Below are positions 34,185 to 43,652 of a stretch of DNA of 64,000 bases, piece by piece. The translations under genes were made by a program, and so were the position numbers. The notes below the pieces were generated by a model. That model was given only the letters and a program-made list of their open reading frames with translations, was not told where the DNA came from and did not search any database. The DNA is taken from NCBI RefSeq assembly GCF_015140455.1, contig NZ_AP024094.1, positions 2,976,001 through 3,040,000 on the forward strand, in the 5' to 3' direction. Positions within the stretch are counted from its first letter, which is position 1; every line of letters starts with the position of its first letter. Origin of the DNA: Jeongeupia sp. HS-3. Its GTDB lineage: Bacteria > Pseudomonadota > Gammaproteobacteria > Burkholderiales > Chitinibacteraceae.

Positions 34185-35078
34185 ATGCCCAACCTGCTTT
34201 CCCGTTACCCGGCCGAGGCGATGCTGTTGCTGGTTGCGCTGCTCTGGGGCACGAGCTACGGCGTCGCCAAGGGCGCGCTCGTCTACTACCCGGTGCTCGG
34301 CTTTCTGGCGGTACGCTTCGGGCTGACCTTTTTGCTGCTGCTGCCGTCGCTGCGGCAACTGGCGACCCCGGCCGGACGCGGTGCACTGAACGCCGGCCTG
34401 CCGCTGGGCGCGATCCTGTTGGGGATCTTCATCTGCGAGACCTTCGGCGTTGCGCTGACCAGTGCCGCCAACGCCGCACTGCTGATCAGTCTGTGCGTGG
34501 TGTTCACGCCGTTTGCCGAATGGGTGATGTTGCGGCGTCGCCCCGAGGCCAGTGCCGTCGTCGCGGCGCTGGCCTCGCTCGTCGGTGCGGCCATGCTCAG
34601 CAGCGCGGCCAGCCTGAGCTTCAATCTTGGCGATGCGCTGATGCTCGCGGCCGCGCTGCTGCGGGCGGTCAATGTCTGCCTGATCAAGAAACTGATCCAC
34701 GGCAAGGCGATGCCGATGCTGACGCTGACCGCGGTGCAGGCCGGTGTCGTCTGCGCCGGCAGTGTTGCCGTCGCGCTGATGGTTTCCGGGCGTGGCCTGC
34801 CGCCGTTGCCCAGTGCGCCGGCGTTCTGGATTGCGGCGCTGTATCTGGTGCTGTTCTGCACGATCTTTGCGTTCTTCGCCCAGAACTGGGCGGTACGTCG
34901 CGGCAGCCCGACCCGGGTTGCGCTGCTGATGGGCAGCGAACCGGTATTCGGCGCGCTGTTCGCCGCGATCTGGCTGGGCGAGCGACTGACGCCGCTGGCC
35001 TGGTCCGGCGCGGTGCTGATCGTCGGCGCTAGTCTGTGGGCAACGCTGCCGCGGCAGGTCTCGCCGGCCACGGCCTGA
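34185..35078 (+). CDS. EamA/DMT-family transporter
   Basis: The 297-residue protein has ten hydrophobic segments in two EamA repeats (LLLVALLWGTSYGVAKGALVYYPVLGFLAVRFG; LMLAAALLRAVNVCLIKKLIHG). The conserved ending is SPTRVALLMGSEPVFGALFAAIWLGERLTPLAWSGAVLIVGAS. Export of an amino-acid-like or other small metabolite is expected. It is divergent from a LysR gene. Confidence 0.88.
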   Translation: MPNLLSRYPAEAMLLLVALLWGTSYGVAKGALVYYPVLGFLAVRFGLTFLLLLPSLRQLATPAGRGALNAGLPLGAILLGIFICETFGVALTSAANAALLISLCVVFTPFAEWVMLRRRPEASAVVAALASLVGAAMLSSAASLSFNLGDALMLAAALLRAVNVCLIKKLIHGKAMPMLTLTAVQAGVVCAGSVAVALMVSGRGLPPLPSAPAFWIAALYLVLFCTIFAFFAQNWAVRRGSPTRVALLMGSEPVFGALFAAIWLGERLTPLAWSGAVLIVGASLWATLPRQVSPATA

Positions 35079-35410
35079 TGGCGGATCAGTGCGCCGCGTA
35101 AGCGGTCCGGGCTAGACAGGCTCCGCGCGGCGCGGGCCTCGGTGGCGAGCGCACGATAAGTGCGGCACGCAAGCCTGAGCCGTCTTTAATTAAAATAGGA
35201 TTGCGTGGCCGTTGAGTGGCGCCGCAGATGCCAGGCATTCGGCAAACCCCCGCATTGACCGCGCCTGCGGGCAGCACAAGTACCGGGCTTCGTGCCGGCC
35301 CCTGCGTCGGATTGGCAGGTATGCGACCCGCCCGGCGGGATCAGGATCAGATCGGGCGAGTCGTGGCGATCAATCCGGTCTCCTCATGATCGATGTTCCA
35401 GGAGCCCATC
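35079..35410. other. Intergenic region with no recognisable gene
   Basis: 332 bp of mixed GC with an AT-rich core (TTTAATTAAAATAGG near 35187-35201), perhaps the promoter of the SIS gene. I see no repeat or RNA signature. Confidence 0.4.
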
Positions 35411-36130
35411 ATGTACGACTTCCTCGCCCAAAGCCTGTCACGCCTGCAAGGGCTGATCGAGTCGCAGCGCGACGCGATCGATCTTGCCGTTGAAAAGATG
35501 CTGGAGGCCGTCGCCGCCGACCGCTTGATCTTTGCGTTTGGAACGGGGCATTCGCACATGGTGCCAATGGAGTTGTTCGGCCGGGCGGGTGGGCTCGCCA
35601 ATGTGGCGGCGATGCTGGATAGCTGTGTGCTCAATGGCGGTGGCGCTACGCGCAGTGGCCGGTTGGAACGGCTGCACGGGCTGGCCGATATCCTTTGGGA
35701 CGAGTATCAAATCTCCAAGGGCGATCTGCTGTTGATCGTTTCGAACTCCGGGCTCAACGCCGTCATCGTCGAGATGGCGCAACGTGCGCGCGCCGAGGGC
35801 GTGTATTGCATCGCACTGACCTCGCTCGAGCAATCGCGCGCCAATACCTCACGCCACCCGAGCGGCGCCAAGCTGTACGAACTGGCCGATCTGGTCATTG
35901 ATAATGGCGCGCCAAACGGTGATGCATTGCTGCGCTACGGCGAACTGGGAACCGGATCGTTTTCGAGCCTCTCCGGGATTGCGATCGCCCAGGTGCTCGT
36001 TGCCGAAACGGTGAGGCGAGGCGTTGAGCTGGGCATTGATGTGCCGCTTTACCAGAGCCAGAACACCGACCGTGCCACCGGCAACGAGGCGCTGTTCGCC
36101 AGATACAAGCCGCGCATCAAGCATTTGTAA
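35411..36130 (+). CDS. SIS-domain sugar isomerase-like protein (UPF0309-type)
   Basis: The 239-residue protein, start 35411 with CAGGAG upstream, begins MYDFLAQSLSRLQGLIESQ. Residues about 35-180 form an SIS domain (LIFAFGTGHSHMVPMELFGRAGG, GDLLLIVSNSGLNAVIVEMAQRA, YCIALTSLEQS). UPF0309 proteins bind phosphosugars. It is monocistronic, and its substrate is unknown. Confidence 0.85.
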   Translation: MYDFLAQSLSRLQGLIESQRDAIDLAVEKMLEAVAADRLIFAFGTGHSHMVPMELFGRAGGLANVAAMLDSCVLNGGGATRSGRLERLHGLADILWDEYQISKGDLLLIVSNSGLNAVIVEMAQRARAEGVYCIALTSLEQSRANTSRHPSGAKLYELADLVIDNGAPNGDALLRYGELGTGSFSSLSGIAIAQVLVAETVRRGVELGIDVPLYQSQNTDRATGNEALFARYKPRIKHL

Positions 36131-36244
36131 TCCCACCGCCGGGCCGGTCGCGGTCGTGATGCACAAGGTCGGTGTGCATTGCGAAGGTTTAACGCCAGGC
36201 TTCTGGCTTATTCGTTTGCGTTGGGCGGCTTGAAACGCCGGCGC

Positions 36245-37531
36245 TTACCGGCGTTCGCCGCCGCTCGAGTGCCGGGCTTCGTGCACGACGATGCCGGCCG
36301 GCTCGGCCGCCCTGGCGGCAAATGCGGCGTCGTCGAGCACGAAGCCGTGGGCGATGTACAGCTCGACGTCGGTACGCGGCTGGCCGCCGCGTTGCTCGGT
36401 GCCAAGAATGACGATGCCGGTCTTGCGGTCCGAATAGATGCGGTACTCGGTGCGCGGGCCGACCAGGTTGATCCGCAGCTCGCTGTGCAGATTGCTCTGC
36501 ATCAGCCCGAAGTAGGCGCGCAGCCGTCGCGGCCCCGGGCCTGCGCCGCGCTGGCAGCCGGCGTCGCAGCGGTAGGCGTGCACCAGCCGATAGCCGTTGC
36601 GCTTCAGGATAGCGCCGTAATAGTTGTTGACCCACTGGGCGCTGTCGTCGAGCGTGTAGCCGTAGAACCAGGTGTTGCCGGCCACCGGCACCAGCCGGTC
36701 GACGCGCAGGCCGCCGCCGGGCTTGAAGTACGGTGTCGAGATCGGTACGTCGACGCGGACGTGTTCGAGGTACTTGCCCTGCTCGAACGGCGGATTACCG
36801 GGCAGGATGTCCAGATCGAACGGCGCGCGGCCAAGCGGCGCCGGCGTGTCGCGCACCGGCCACACCGCCTGCGGCCCGGCCTTGTCGCCGGCCGGACAGT
36901 CGGCGTGATTGAGCTCGGGCGCGGTCGGGCTGGCCTTCAGCTTGCGCGCGATCGGCTTCATGTCGCGGATCGCACCCTGGGCAATCGCCAGCGTCACGTC
37001 GACACGGGCCGGGTCGGTGTCCGAGTGACCGGTGCCGAGCAGCACCACGCCCTCGCGCTGGCTGGCGTAGACGGTGTAGTCGATCGAGTAGCCCGGTTCG
37101 GGGCGCGGCCGGACATTGCGCATCGCGATGCCGGCGATGCGGCGCAGATCGACACCGTCGGTATCGCGCAGGCAGCGCTCGTCGCACTGCTGCGCCTCGA
37201 CCCGGGCAAAGCCGCGGTTGGCCAGCGTGCATTCGTAATGCTTGCGCACCGCGGCGGCGGTCACGCCGCGACGATAGCGGTACTCGGCGTACCAGCCGTC
37301 GCCCACCACCGGCACCGCGTATTCGTCCCAGCGTTCGGGCACGCCGCGCTTGTCGCGGATCCAGCCGGAGACCGGCACGTCGAGTTCGACATTCGCGCGC
37401 AGGAACGGTGGAAAGGTCGGGGTAAAGCCGGGCAGCGGCGTCAGCCCGAACGGCATCGGTGCCGCGCCGACGGACGTGGAGTCGGCGTTGGCAAACGGCA
37501 GCAGTGCGAGCAGCAGGATCCACGGCTTCAT
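36245..37531 (-). CDS. Periplasmic protein with two copies of an unrecognised domain
   Basis: The 428-residue protein has a signal peptide (MKPWILLLALLPFANA). The mature part contains two repeats, about residues 40-205 and 245-410. Shared features are LDVPVSGW / VRVDVPIS, then YAVPVVGDGWYAEYRY / LVPVAGNTWFYGYTL. A Cys pair follows in each (CDERC / CDAGC), then PEPGYSIDYTVYASQREGVVLLG / PRTEYRIYSDRKTGIVILG and VDVTLAIAQG / VELYIAHG. The repeats are clearly duplicated but diverged. I do not recognise the family; the Cys pairs suggest disulfides. Confidence 0.72.
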   Translation of the reverse strand: MKPWILLLALLPFANADSTSVGAAPMPFGLTPLPGFTPTFPPFLRANVELDVPVSGWIRDKRGVPERWDEYAVPVVGDGWYAEYRYRRGVTAAAVRKHYECTLANRGFARVEAQQCDERCLRDTDGVDLRRIAGIAMRNVRPRPEPGYSIDYTVYASQREGVVLLGTGHSDTDPARVDVTLAIAQGAIRDMKPIARKLKASPTAPELNHADCPAGDKAGPQAVWPVRDTPAPLGRAPFDLDILPGNPPFEQGKYLEHVRVDVPISTPYFKPGGGLRVDRLVPVAGNTWFYGYTLDDSAQWVNNYYGAILKRNGYRLVHAYRCDAGCQRGAGPGPRRLRAYFGLMQSNLHSELRINLVGPRTEYRIYSDRKTGIVILGTEQRGGQPRTDVELYIAHGFVLDDAAFAARAAEPAGIVVHEARHSSGGERR

Positions 37532-37699
37532 CGGTTTTCCCCAACGGTGGCGCTGCTTTCAACATACCCGCAGCGTGATGATCCTGCCGTGCCGGCGGTC
37601 GGTCATCGTCCGCTGTTACGGATGCCGGCCGTGGCCACTGTGACCGTCGTCGAAAGTGCGAACGGCGCATACTGGCTACTCCTTTTCCGGAGCGTCGCC

Positions 37700-38578
37700 A
37701 TGGTGTTGAAAGACTGGCTGGCCGCACTGCTGGTGATCGTTGCCTGGGGCGTCAATTTCGTCATCATCAAGGTCGGCCTGCACGGCGTGCCGCCGATGCT
37801 GCTCGGCGCCTTGCGTTTCACGCTGGTGGCGTTTCCCGCCGTGCTGTTCGTGCCACGCCCGCAAGTACCGTGGACGCGGCTGCTGGCCTACGGCGCGACG
37901 ATCAGCCTCGGGCAGTTCGTCTTCCTGTTTTCCGCCATCGACGTCGGCATGCCGGCCGGTCTGGCGTCGCTGGTGCTGCAGGCGCAGGCGTTCTTCACCT
38001 TGCTGCTGGCCGCGGCGCTCTTTGGCGAGCGCATGCACTGGCACAATCTGGCCGGGCTGACCGTGGCGGCGGCCGGTCTGGCAATGATCGGGTTGAGCGG
38101 CGGTGCCGGACACGTCTCCGGCCTGGGGTTCGGACTGACGCTGTGCGCCGCGCTGTGCTGGGCGGGCGGCAATCTGGTGATCAAGGGCATCGGCAAGGTC
38201 AACCCGCTGGGGCTGGTGGTCTGGGGCGCGCTGGTGCCGCCGTTGCCGTTCCTGGCGCTGTCGATCTGGCTGGAAGGAACGCCGCGCATCGCGGCCAGTC
38301 TGGCCAGCCCCGGCGTGGACAGCGTGCTGGCGGTGCTCTATCTGGCGTACATCGCCACGTGCATGGGTTACGGCTTGTGGGGTCGTTTGCTGGCACAGCA
38401 TCCGGTGCGGCAGATTGCCCCCCTGACGCTGCTGGTGCCGGTGGTCGGTCTGGTTTCCGCCCGGCTGTTGCTGGGCGAGCAGTTGACGCCGCTTCAGTGG
38501 GCGGGCGGGCTGGTGGTGATGCTCGGGCTGCTGATCAACGTGTTCGGCCCGCGCTGGCTGGCGCCGCAGACCGGCTGA
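37700..38578 (+). CDS. EamA/DMT-family transporter (YdeD-like)
   Basis: GGAGCG precedes the ATG at 37700. The 292 residues show two EamA repeats: AALLVIVAWGVNFVIIKVGLHGVPPMLLGALRFTLVAFP and GLGFGLTLCAALCWAGGNLVIKGIGKVNPLGLVVWGALVPP, with VGMPAGLASLVLQAQAFFTLLLAAALFGE between. This pattern fits O-acetylserine/cysteine exporter-type proteins. It stands alone, divergent from the two-repeat periplasmic gene. The frame is open far upstream as a shadow only. Confidence 0.88.
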   Translation: MVLKDWLAALLVIVAWGVNFVIIKVGLHGVPPMLLGALRFTLVAFPAVLFVPRPQVPWTRLLAYGATISLGQFVFLFSAIDVGMPAGLASLVLQAQAFFTLLLAAALFGERMHWHNLAGLTVAAAGLAMIGLSGGAGHVSGLGFGLTLCAALCWAGGNLVIKGIGKVNPLGLVVWGALVPPLPFLALSIWLEGTPRIAASLASPGVDSVLAVLYLAYIATCMGYGLWGRLLAQHPVRQIAPLTLLVPVVGLVSARLLLGEQLTPLQWAGGLVVMLGLLINVFGPRWLAPQTG

Positions 38579-38644
38579 CGCCCGGAGCCTGTTCACGACC
38601 TGTCGCGAGCCCCGATCAGTGGCGCGCAGCACGTGGACAGGTAT

Positions 38645-38998
38645 TCAGCCGCCGGCGCGTTTGACGGTGTGGCCCAGCTGCCTGAGCGCGGCCATCACCA
38701 GCTCGCAGTGATCGCCCTGGATTTCGATCACGCCGTCCTTGACCGTGCCACCCGAACCGCACTGGGTCCTCAATTGTTTGCCTAGTAGTGCGAGCGCCGC
38801 CGCATCCAGCGTCAGGCCCTTGATCAGCGTGACGCCTTTGCCTTTGCGCGTTTCCCGCGATACCCGCAGCGCGCCATCGGCGAAACCCGCCGGCACGACG
38901 GCTTTGCAGCTGCAGCTTGCCTGCGGATTGCGGCAGGCCGGGCATATGCTGCCGTGCTCGGTCGAGTAGACCAGACCGCCTGACGATTGCGCTTTCAA
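38645..38998 (-). CDS. yciH: SUI1/YciH-type translation initiation factor
   Basis: The 117-residue protein has a zinc-ribbon-like N-terminal part (CPACRNPQASCSCK), then the SUI1 domain GALRVSRETRKGKGVTLIKGL and KQLRTQCGSGGTVKDGVIEIQGDH. This matches bacterial YciH, a homologue of eIF1/SUI1. It is thought to act in stress translation. It sits behind the YgiQ gene on the same strand. Confidence 0.92.
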   Translation of the reverse strand: MKAQSSGGLVYSTEHGSICPACRNPQASCSCKAVVPAGFADGALRVSRETRKGKGVTLIKGLTLDAAALALLGKQLRTQCGSGGTVKDGVIEIQGDHCELVMAALRQLGHTVKRAGG

Positions 38999-39038
38999 CG
39001 GTTGGCCTCGCGTTCGGGTTGGAAAATCCGGGTATCCA

Positions 39039-41246
39039 TCAGCGCCCGCTGCGCGCCTTGCCGCTGGTCTTCTTGCCCTTGCCCTGCCCCGGCAGCACGA
39101 TCTTGCGCTGACCTGCGGGCACGCGCGGTTTGGCTGCGACTTGAGCTACCGGTTGCGAACCGCGCGGCGCGGCATGGCTGCGGCGCTCGCCCGGCGCTTC
39201 ACGCGGGATCAGGTGCTGCGGCGCGTTGCCGATCAGGTCGGCGCGGCCCATATTGATCAGCGCTTCGCGCAGGATCGGCCAGTTTTCCGGATCGTGGAAA
39301 CGCAGGAAGGCCTTGTGCAGCTTGCGGCGGTAGCCGTCGCGGATCACGTCGACTTTTTCCGAGCTGCGGCCAAGCTTCTTCAGCGGGTTGCGGCGGGTGT
39401 GCCACATCGTCGTCGCCAATGCCATCGGCGTCGGCGTGAACGCCTGCACCTGATCGGGCTTGAAGTTGTTTTTCTTCAGCCACAGCGCCAGATTCAGCAT
39501 GTCTTCGTCGGCCGTGCCCGGATGCGCTGCGATGAAGTACGGGATCAAATACTGCTGCTTGCCGGCTTCCTTGCTGTACTTCTCGAACAGGCGCTTGAAG
39601 TTCTCAAACGCGCCGATGCCCGGCTTCATCATTTTCGATAGCGGTGCGTCTTCGGTGTGCTCGGGGGCGATCTTCAGGTAGCCGCTGACGTGGTGGGTGA
39701 CCAGCTCTTTGATGTACTCGGGAGATTCGACCGCGATGTCGTAGCGCAGGCCGGAACCGATGGTGATCTTCTTCACGCCCGGAATCGCCCGCGCCTTGCG
39801 GTACAGCTGGATCAGGTGCGAGTGATCGGTGTTGAGGTTCTCGCAGATGCCCGGGTAAACGCAGCTCAAACGCCGGCAGCTCTGCTCGATTTTCTCGTCC
39901 TTGCACGCCAGCCGGTACATGTTCGCGGTCGGGCCGCCGAGGTCGCTGATGTGGCCCTTGAAACCGTCGGTCTTGTCGCGGATTTCCTCGATCTCTGTGA
40001 GGATGCTTTTTTCCGAGCGGCTCTGGATGATCCGGCCCTCGTGCTCGGTGATCGAGCAGAAGGTACAGCCGCCGAAACAGCCGCGCATGATGTTGATCGA
40101 GAAGCGGATCATCTCCCACGCCGGGATATGCGCCTTGCCGTAAGAAGGGTGAGGATTGCGCGCGTATTGCAGGCCGTAGACGTAATCCATTTCCGGCGTG
40201 GTCAACGGCACCGGCGGCGCGTTCATCCACACATCGCGCTCGCCGTGCTGCTGCACCAGCGCGCGGGCGTTGCCCGGATTGGATTCGAGATGCAGCGTGC
40301 GACTGGCGTGCGCGTACAGCACCGGATCGTGCGCGACGGCTTCATACGCCGGAATCCGTACCACGGTTTTCTGCCGTTCGGCCTGCTTGGCGGCAAGGCG
40401 TTCGGCCTTGCTGACGAGGCGGATCGGTTTCGGCGCATCCGGCGCAGCGCCGGTTTCACAGGCGGCGCCGGCCTGTTTCTCTTCTTCCATCGCGTACGGA
40501 TCGGGATGCGCTTCGACCCGTCCCGGCGTATCGACGGTGGTCGAATCGAGCACCGCCCAGTCGCGCGCCGGCATCCAGCCGTGGCTGCTCATGAAGGCCG
40601 TGCCGCGAATGTCGCGCATGTCCTTGAGCTTTTCGCCAGCGTTGGCGCGATGCGCCACTTCGACCAGCGCGCGCTCGGCGTTGCCGTACAGCAGGATGTC
40701 GGCCTTGGCGTAGACGATCGCCGACTGGCGCACCTTGTCGCTCCAGTAATCGTACTGGGCGATCCGGCGCAGGCTGGCCTCGATACTGCCGACCATGATC
40801 TGCACGCCGGGGAAGGCCTCACGGCAACGCTGCGAATATACCGTCACCGCGCGATCGGGCCGGCGGCCGGCGACGGCGTCGGGCGTATAGGCGTCGTCCG
40901 AACGCGGGCGCTTGTCGGCCGTGTAACGGTTGATCATCGAATCCATATTGCCGGCGGTAATGCCGAAAAACAGCCTTGGCTTGCCCAGCGTCTTGTACGG
41001 CTCGGCGCTGTCCCACTCGGGCTGGGCGATGATGCCGACCCTGAAGCCCTGCGCCTCGAGCAGCCGGCCGACCAGCGCCATGCCAAAGCTCGGATGATCG
41101 ATATAGCAGTCGCCGGTCACCAGAATGATGTCGCACTCGTCCCAGCCGAGCGCGGCCATCTCGGCGCGGCTCATCGGCAGGAAAGGCGCCGGCTTGGCGC
41201 GGCGCTGCGGTGCGTAATCGAAAATCGGTGTTGGAACGGAATTCAT
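39039..41246 (-). CDS. YgiQ-family radical SAM protein
   Basis: The start at 41246 ([16 protein letters not shown]) matches the family; the frame is open further upstream. The 735 residues contain an N-terminal UPF0313 domain ([18 protein letters not shown]), a radical SAM cluster CxxxCxxC in [22 protein letters not shown], and a C-terminal [17 protein letters not shown]. YgiQ proteins carry [4Fe-4S] and SAM; their reaction is unknown. The C-terminal ~70 residues are basic ([18 protein letters not shown]), as in other YgiQ proteins. Confidence 0.93.
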   Translation of the reverse strand: MNSVPTPIFDYAPQRRAKPAPFLPMSRAEMAALGWDECDIILVTGDCYIDHPSFGMALVGRLLEAQGFRVGIIAQPEWDSAEPYKTLGKPRLFFGITAGNMDSMINRYTADKRPRSDDAYTPDAVAGRRPDRAVTVYSQRCREAFPGVQIMVGSIEASLRRIAQYDYWSDKVRQSAIVYAKADILLYGNAERALVEVAHRANAGEKLKDMRDIRGTAFMSSHGWMPARDWAVLDSTTVDTPGRVEAHPDPYAMEEEKQAGAACETGAAPDAPKPIRLVSKAERLAAKQAERQKTVVRIPAYEAVAHDPVLYAHASRTLHLESNPGNARALVQQHGERDVWMNAPPVPLTTPEMDYVYGLQYARNPHPSYGKAHIPAWEMIRFSINIMRGCFGGCTFCSITEHEGRIIQSRSEKSILTEIEEIRDKTDGFKGHISDLGGPTANMYRLACKDEKIEQSCRRLSCVYPGICENLNTDHSHLIQLYRKARAIPGVKKITIGSGLRYDIAVESPEYIKELVTHHVSGYLKIAPEHTEDAPLSKMMKPGIGAFENFKRLFEKYSKEAGKQQYLIPYFIAAHPGTADEDMLNLALWLKKNNFKPDQVQAFTPTPMALATTMWHTRRNPLKKLGRSSEKVDVIRDGYRRKLHKAFLRFHDPENWPILREALINMGRADLIGNAPQHLIPREAPGERRSHAAPRGSQPVAQVAAKPRVPAGQRKIVLPGQGKGKKTSGKARSGR

Positions 41247-41381
41247 GATGACCGGCAATCTGGCTAATCGACCATTTTCGCAGATTTCGCCCCGATGAAT
41301 CCGGAAATTTTCTTGTTTTTCATCGGGATAGCGACGATCGGCGGGGTAAAATGGCGCATCTTTTCTCGCCTGGAAAACCCG

Positions 41382-41831
41382 ATGCAAATCTGGGTCGACG
41401 CCGACGCCTGCCCCCGGGTGATCCGCGACATTCTCTGCCGCGCCGCCGAACGCGCCCAAATCAGGACCGTTTTCATCGCCAATCAACTGCTGAGCGTGCC
41501 GCCATCGAAGTGGATTTCGGCGCTGCAGGTGCCCAAGGGCTTTGACGTTGCCGACAACGAGATCGTCGCCCGCGTGAGCGCCGGTGATCTGGTGATCACC
41601 GCTGACATACTGCTCGCCGCCGACGTCATCGCCAAAGGGGCGCGGGTGCTCGACCCGCGTGGCGAGCGGATGACGGTGGAGAACATCCGCGAGCGGCTGT
41701 CGATGCGCGACTTCATGCAGGGGCTGCGCGATTCCGGCGTCGAGACCGGCGGGCACTCGGCGCTGAACCAGGGCGACCGGCAGGCGTTTGCAAGGGCGCT
41801 GGATAGCTGGCTGGCGCGTTTGCCGAAATAG
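41382..41831 (+). CDS. YaiI/YqxD family protein (UPF0178)
   Basis: The 149-residue protein starts [22 protein letters not shown], and has [30 protein letters not shown] and [14 protein letters not shown]. These are diagnostic of the UPF0178 family, which has a PIN-like fold with conserved acidic residues and suspected nuclease activity. It is divergent from the YgiQ gene, 135 bp away. Confidence 0.93.
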   Translation: MQIWVDADACPRVIRDILCRAAERAQIRTVFIANQLLSVPPSKWISALQVPKGFDVADNEIVARVSAGDLVITADILLAADVIAKGARVLDPRGERMTVENIRERLSMRDFMQGLRDSGVETGGHSALNQGDRQAFARALDSWLARLPK

Positions 41832-41867
41832 TTTCACCGAACACTTGCCCATCAAGGACCTTCGCCC

Positions 41868-42176
41868 ATGATTACCTGTCATCTGAAGTACGTCGTCGAC
41901 GCCACGAAGATGGTTGAATTCGAACAGTACTGTCGAATGTGGCTGCCGCTGATCAAGAAGTTTGGTGGTATCCACCATGGCTACCTGCTGCCCTCGGAAG
42001 GGGCGAGCAACATCGCGCTCGGCTCGTTCTCGTTCCCGTCGCTCGCTGCGTATGAACAGTATCGAATCAAGTCACTTGAAGACCCTGAGTGCCAAGTCGC
42101 CTTCCGGTTTTCCAAAGAGACGCGGTGCTTCCTGAGTTACGAACGAACTTTCTTCCGTCCGTTGTTTCCCGAGTGA
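41868..42176 (+). CDS. NIPSNAP family protein
   Basis: The 102-residue protein reads [34 protein letters not shown], followed by [31 protein letters not shown]. This is the ferredoxin-like dimeric alpha/beta fold of NIPSNAP and related proteins. Its function in bacteria is unknown. It lies 7 bp before the cupin gene, so the two are probably co-transcribed. Confidence 0.88.
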   Translation: MITCHLKYVVDATKMVEFEQYCRMWLPLIKKFGGIHHGYLLPSEGASNIALGSFSFPSLAAYEQYRIKSLEDPECQVAFRFSKETRCFLSYERTFFRPLFPE

Positions 42177-42183
42177 TTGGCGC

Positions 42184-42492
42184 ATGAGCAACCTGTTTGA
42201 AAACCTGCCGGTCGCCTTGCCCGGCGAGCTGTTCGAAACGCTGGCGCGCAGCGGGGCCGTACGGATCGAGCGCATCGTCTCGCATGGCCAGACGTCCCCG
42301 GACGGCTTCTGGTACGACCAGCCCGAGTCCGAATGGGTCGTGGTGCTGCAGGGCAGCGCGCGCTTGCGTTTTGACGATGAGGCCGCCGATACCGAGTTGC
42401 ACGTCGGCGACTACGTGCTGATTGCGCCGCACCGCCGGCACCGGGTGACGTTCACCGAAGTGCCGACTGTGTGGCTGGCGGTGTTTTTCTGA
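42184..42492 (+). CDS. Cupin-domain protein
   Basis: The 102-residue cupin has SDGFWYDQPE-like motif 1 (DGFWYDQPESEWVVVLQGSARL, carrying E for metal binding) and motif 2 (LHVGDYVLIAPHRRHRVTF with two His). Small cupins of this kind bind a divalent metal. Substrate and reaction are unknown. The stop is directly followed by a palindromic repeat copy. Confidence 0.87.
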   Translation: MSNLFENLPVALPGELFETLARSGAVRIERIVSHGQTSPDGFWYDQPESEWVVVLQGSARLRFDDEAADTELHVGDYVLIAPHRRHRVTFTEVPTVWLAVFF

Positions 42493-42634
42493 AAACCTGC
42501 TCATGCTTCTGCTGCGCGCCACTGATCGGTGCTCATGCGCTGCTCGAAATCCTCATTTACTCAAGTAAATTCCGGTTTCTGCGCTGCTCTTCACTCCGCT
42601 GAGTGTCGCTCGCGACGAAGCGTGGGCAGGTTTT
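42492..42634. repeat. Palindromic intergenic repeat, copy A (143 bp)
   Basis: A long imperfect inverted repeat. The ends AAAACCTGC / GCAGGTTTT pair, the arms are roughly 70 nt, and the centre TTTACT-CA-AGTAAA pairs perfectly. The conserved core shared by all copies is GCTGCTCGAAATCCTCATTT and AATTCCGGTTTCTGCGCTG. It begins in the stop codon of the cupin gene and ends just before the convergent DMT transporter gene. Confidence 0.88.
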
Positions 42635-42646
42635 AGCCGGCAGGTT

Positions 42647-43558
42647 TCAGCTGGCCGGGCAGGCCAGCGCCGGGGCGAGCGGTTTCGCCGCGGGCCAGCT
42701 CGACGCGTAAAGCACGCCACCGATCACCAGCGCCGTGCCGGCCAGTTGCGCGCCGCTGACGGCTTGGCCGAGCGCGATGCCGATCAGCACGGTAAAGATC
42801 GGGATCAGGTTCATGAAGATCGCCGCCCTCGCCGCGCCGATCCGGGCGACGCCGTCGTTCCACCACATATAGGCGAGCACCGTGCCGAGCACGCTCATCG
42901 CGGCGATGGCGGCCACCACGCTGTGCGGCGGCAGCGTGTAGAAGTCGGGGCTGACGATCTGGGCGACGCCGCTCATCAGCAGGCCGCCGAAGCTGATCGT
43001 CATTGCCGAAACCTGCAGCGGTGCCAGACCGGTGATGAAGCGGCGCGGAATGGTCGAATACACCGCCATCGCCAGCGCGGCACAGAACACCAGCGCATCG
43101 CCCGGTGTGAACGACAGCGCGAGCAGTGCGGCAACCGAGCCATGGCTGATCACGGTGACCACGCCGGCGAGTCCCAGCCCGAGGCCGGCCATCTGCCGGC
43201 GGCTGACGGGCTCGCGGTTGAGCAGCGCCGACAGCAGCACGGTCAGCGCCGGGCACAGCGCGGTAATCAGCGCGCCGTTGACCGGCGAGGTGGAATGCAG
43301 GCCGTAAAACAGCGCGATATTGAAGCCGCAAATACCGATGGCCGCCATGGCGAGCAAGGGCACGAGATTGCGGCGCAGTCCGGCCAGGTCGATGCCTTCG
43401 CGCCAGTACACCAGCGGCACGAGGATCAGCGCGGCGGCGAGAAAGCGCCAGCCGCCGATCGCCAGCGGCGACATGAAGGCGACCACATACTTGGCGAGGT
43501 GAAACATCATTGCCCAGAAAAACGTGGTCAATACCAGTCTGGAATAGATCAGGGCCAT
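42647..43558 (-). CDS. EamA/DMT-family transporter
   Basis: CGGAGC lies before the ATG at 43558. The 303-residue protein has two EamA repeats: TTFFWAMMFHLAKYVVAFMSPLAIGGWRFLAAALIL and TPGDALVFCAALAMAVYSTIPRRFITGLAPLQVSAMTISF, with the family ending PIFTVLIGIALGQAVSGAQLAG. It is divergent from a LysR gene, 94 bp apart, again a regulator-exporter pair. Confidence 0.88.
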   Translation of the reverse strand: MALIYSRLVLTTFFWAMMFHLAKYVVAFMSPLAIGGWRFLAAALILVPLVYWREGIDLAGLRRNLVPLLAMAAIGICGFNIALFYGLHSTSPVNGALITALCPALTVLLSALLNREPVSRRQMAGLGLGLAGVVTVISHGSVAALLALSFTPGDALVFCAALAMAVYSTIPRRFITGLAPLQVSAMTISFGGLLMSGVAQIVSPDFYTLPPHSVVAAIAAMSVLGTVLAYMWWNDGVARIGAARAAIFMNLIPIFTVLIGIALGQAVSGAQLAGTALVIGGVLYASSWPAAKPLAPALACPAS

Positions 43559-43600
43559 GGCGGGCTCCGGCTTGTACGGTGGATTGGAAAGCCGATTATA

Positions 43601-43652
43601 ATTTTCCGTATTCGCAACGAATTTAGAGATTTCGAAAAACCATTTTCCGTAT
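43601..43652. promoter_or_regulatory. Direct repeat ATTTTCCGTAT in the divergent LysR/DMT promoter region
   Basis: Two exact copies of ATTTTCCGTAT lie at 43601-43611 and 43642-43652, 41 bp apart (about four helical turns), between the transporter and the LysR start. The spacing fits two regulator-binding sites on the same DNA face. The second copy directly abuts the LysR start codon. Confidence 0.5.

Noticed and set aside
36179-37699. N-terminal part of an open frame 36179-38578 on the plus strand
   Set aside because: It lies antisense to the two-repeat periplasmic gene and has composition-biased sequence. Only the EamA portion from 37700 is real.
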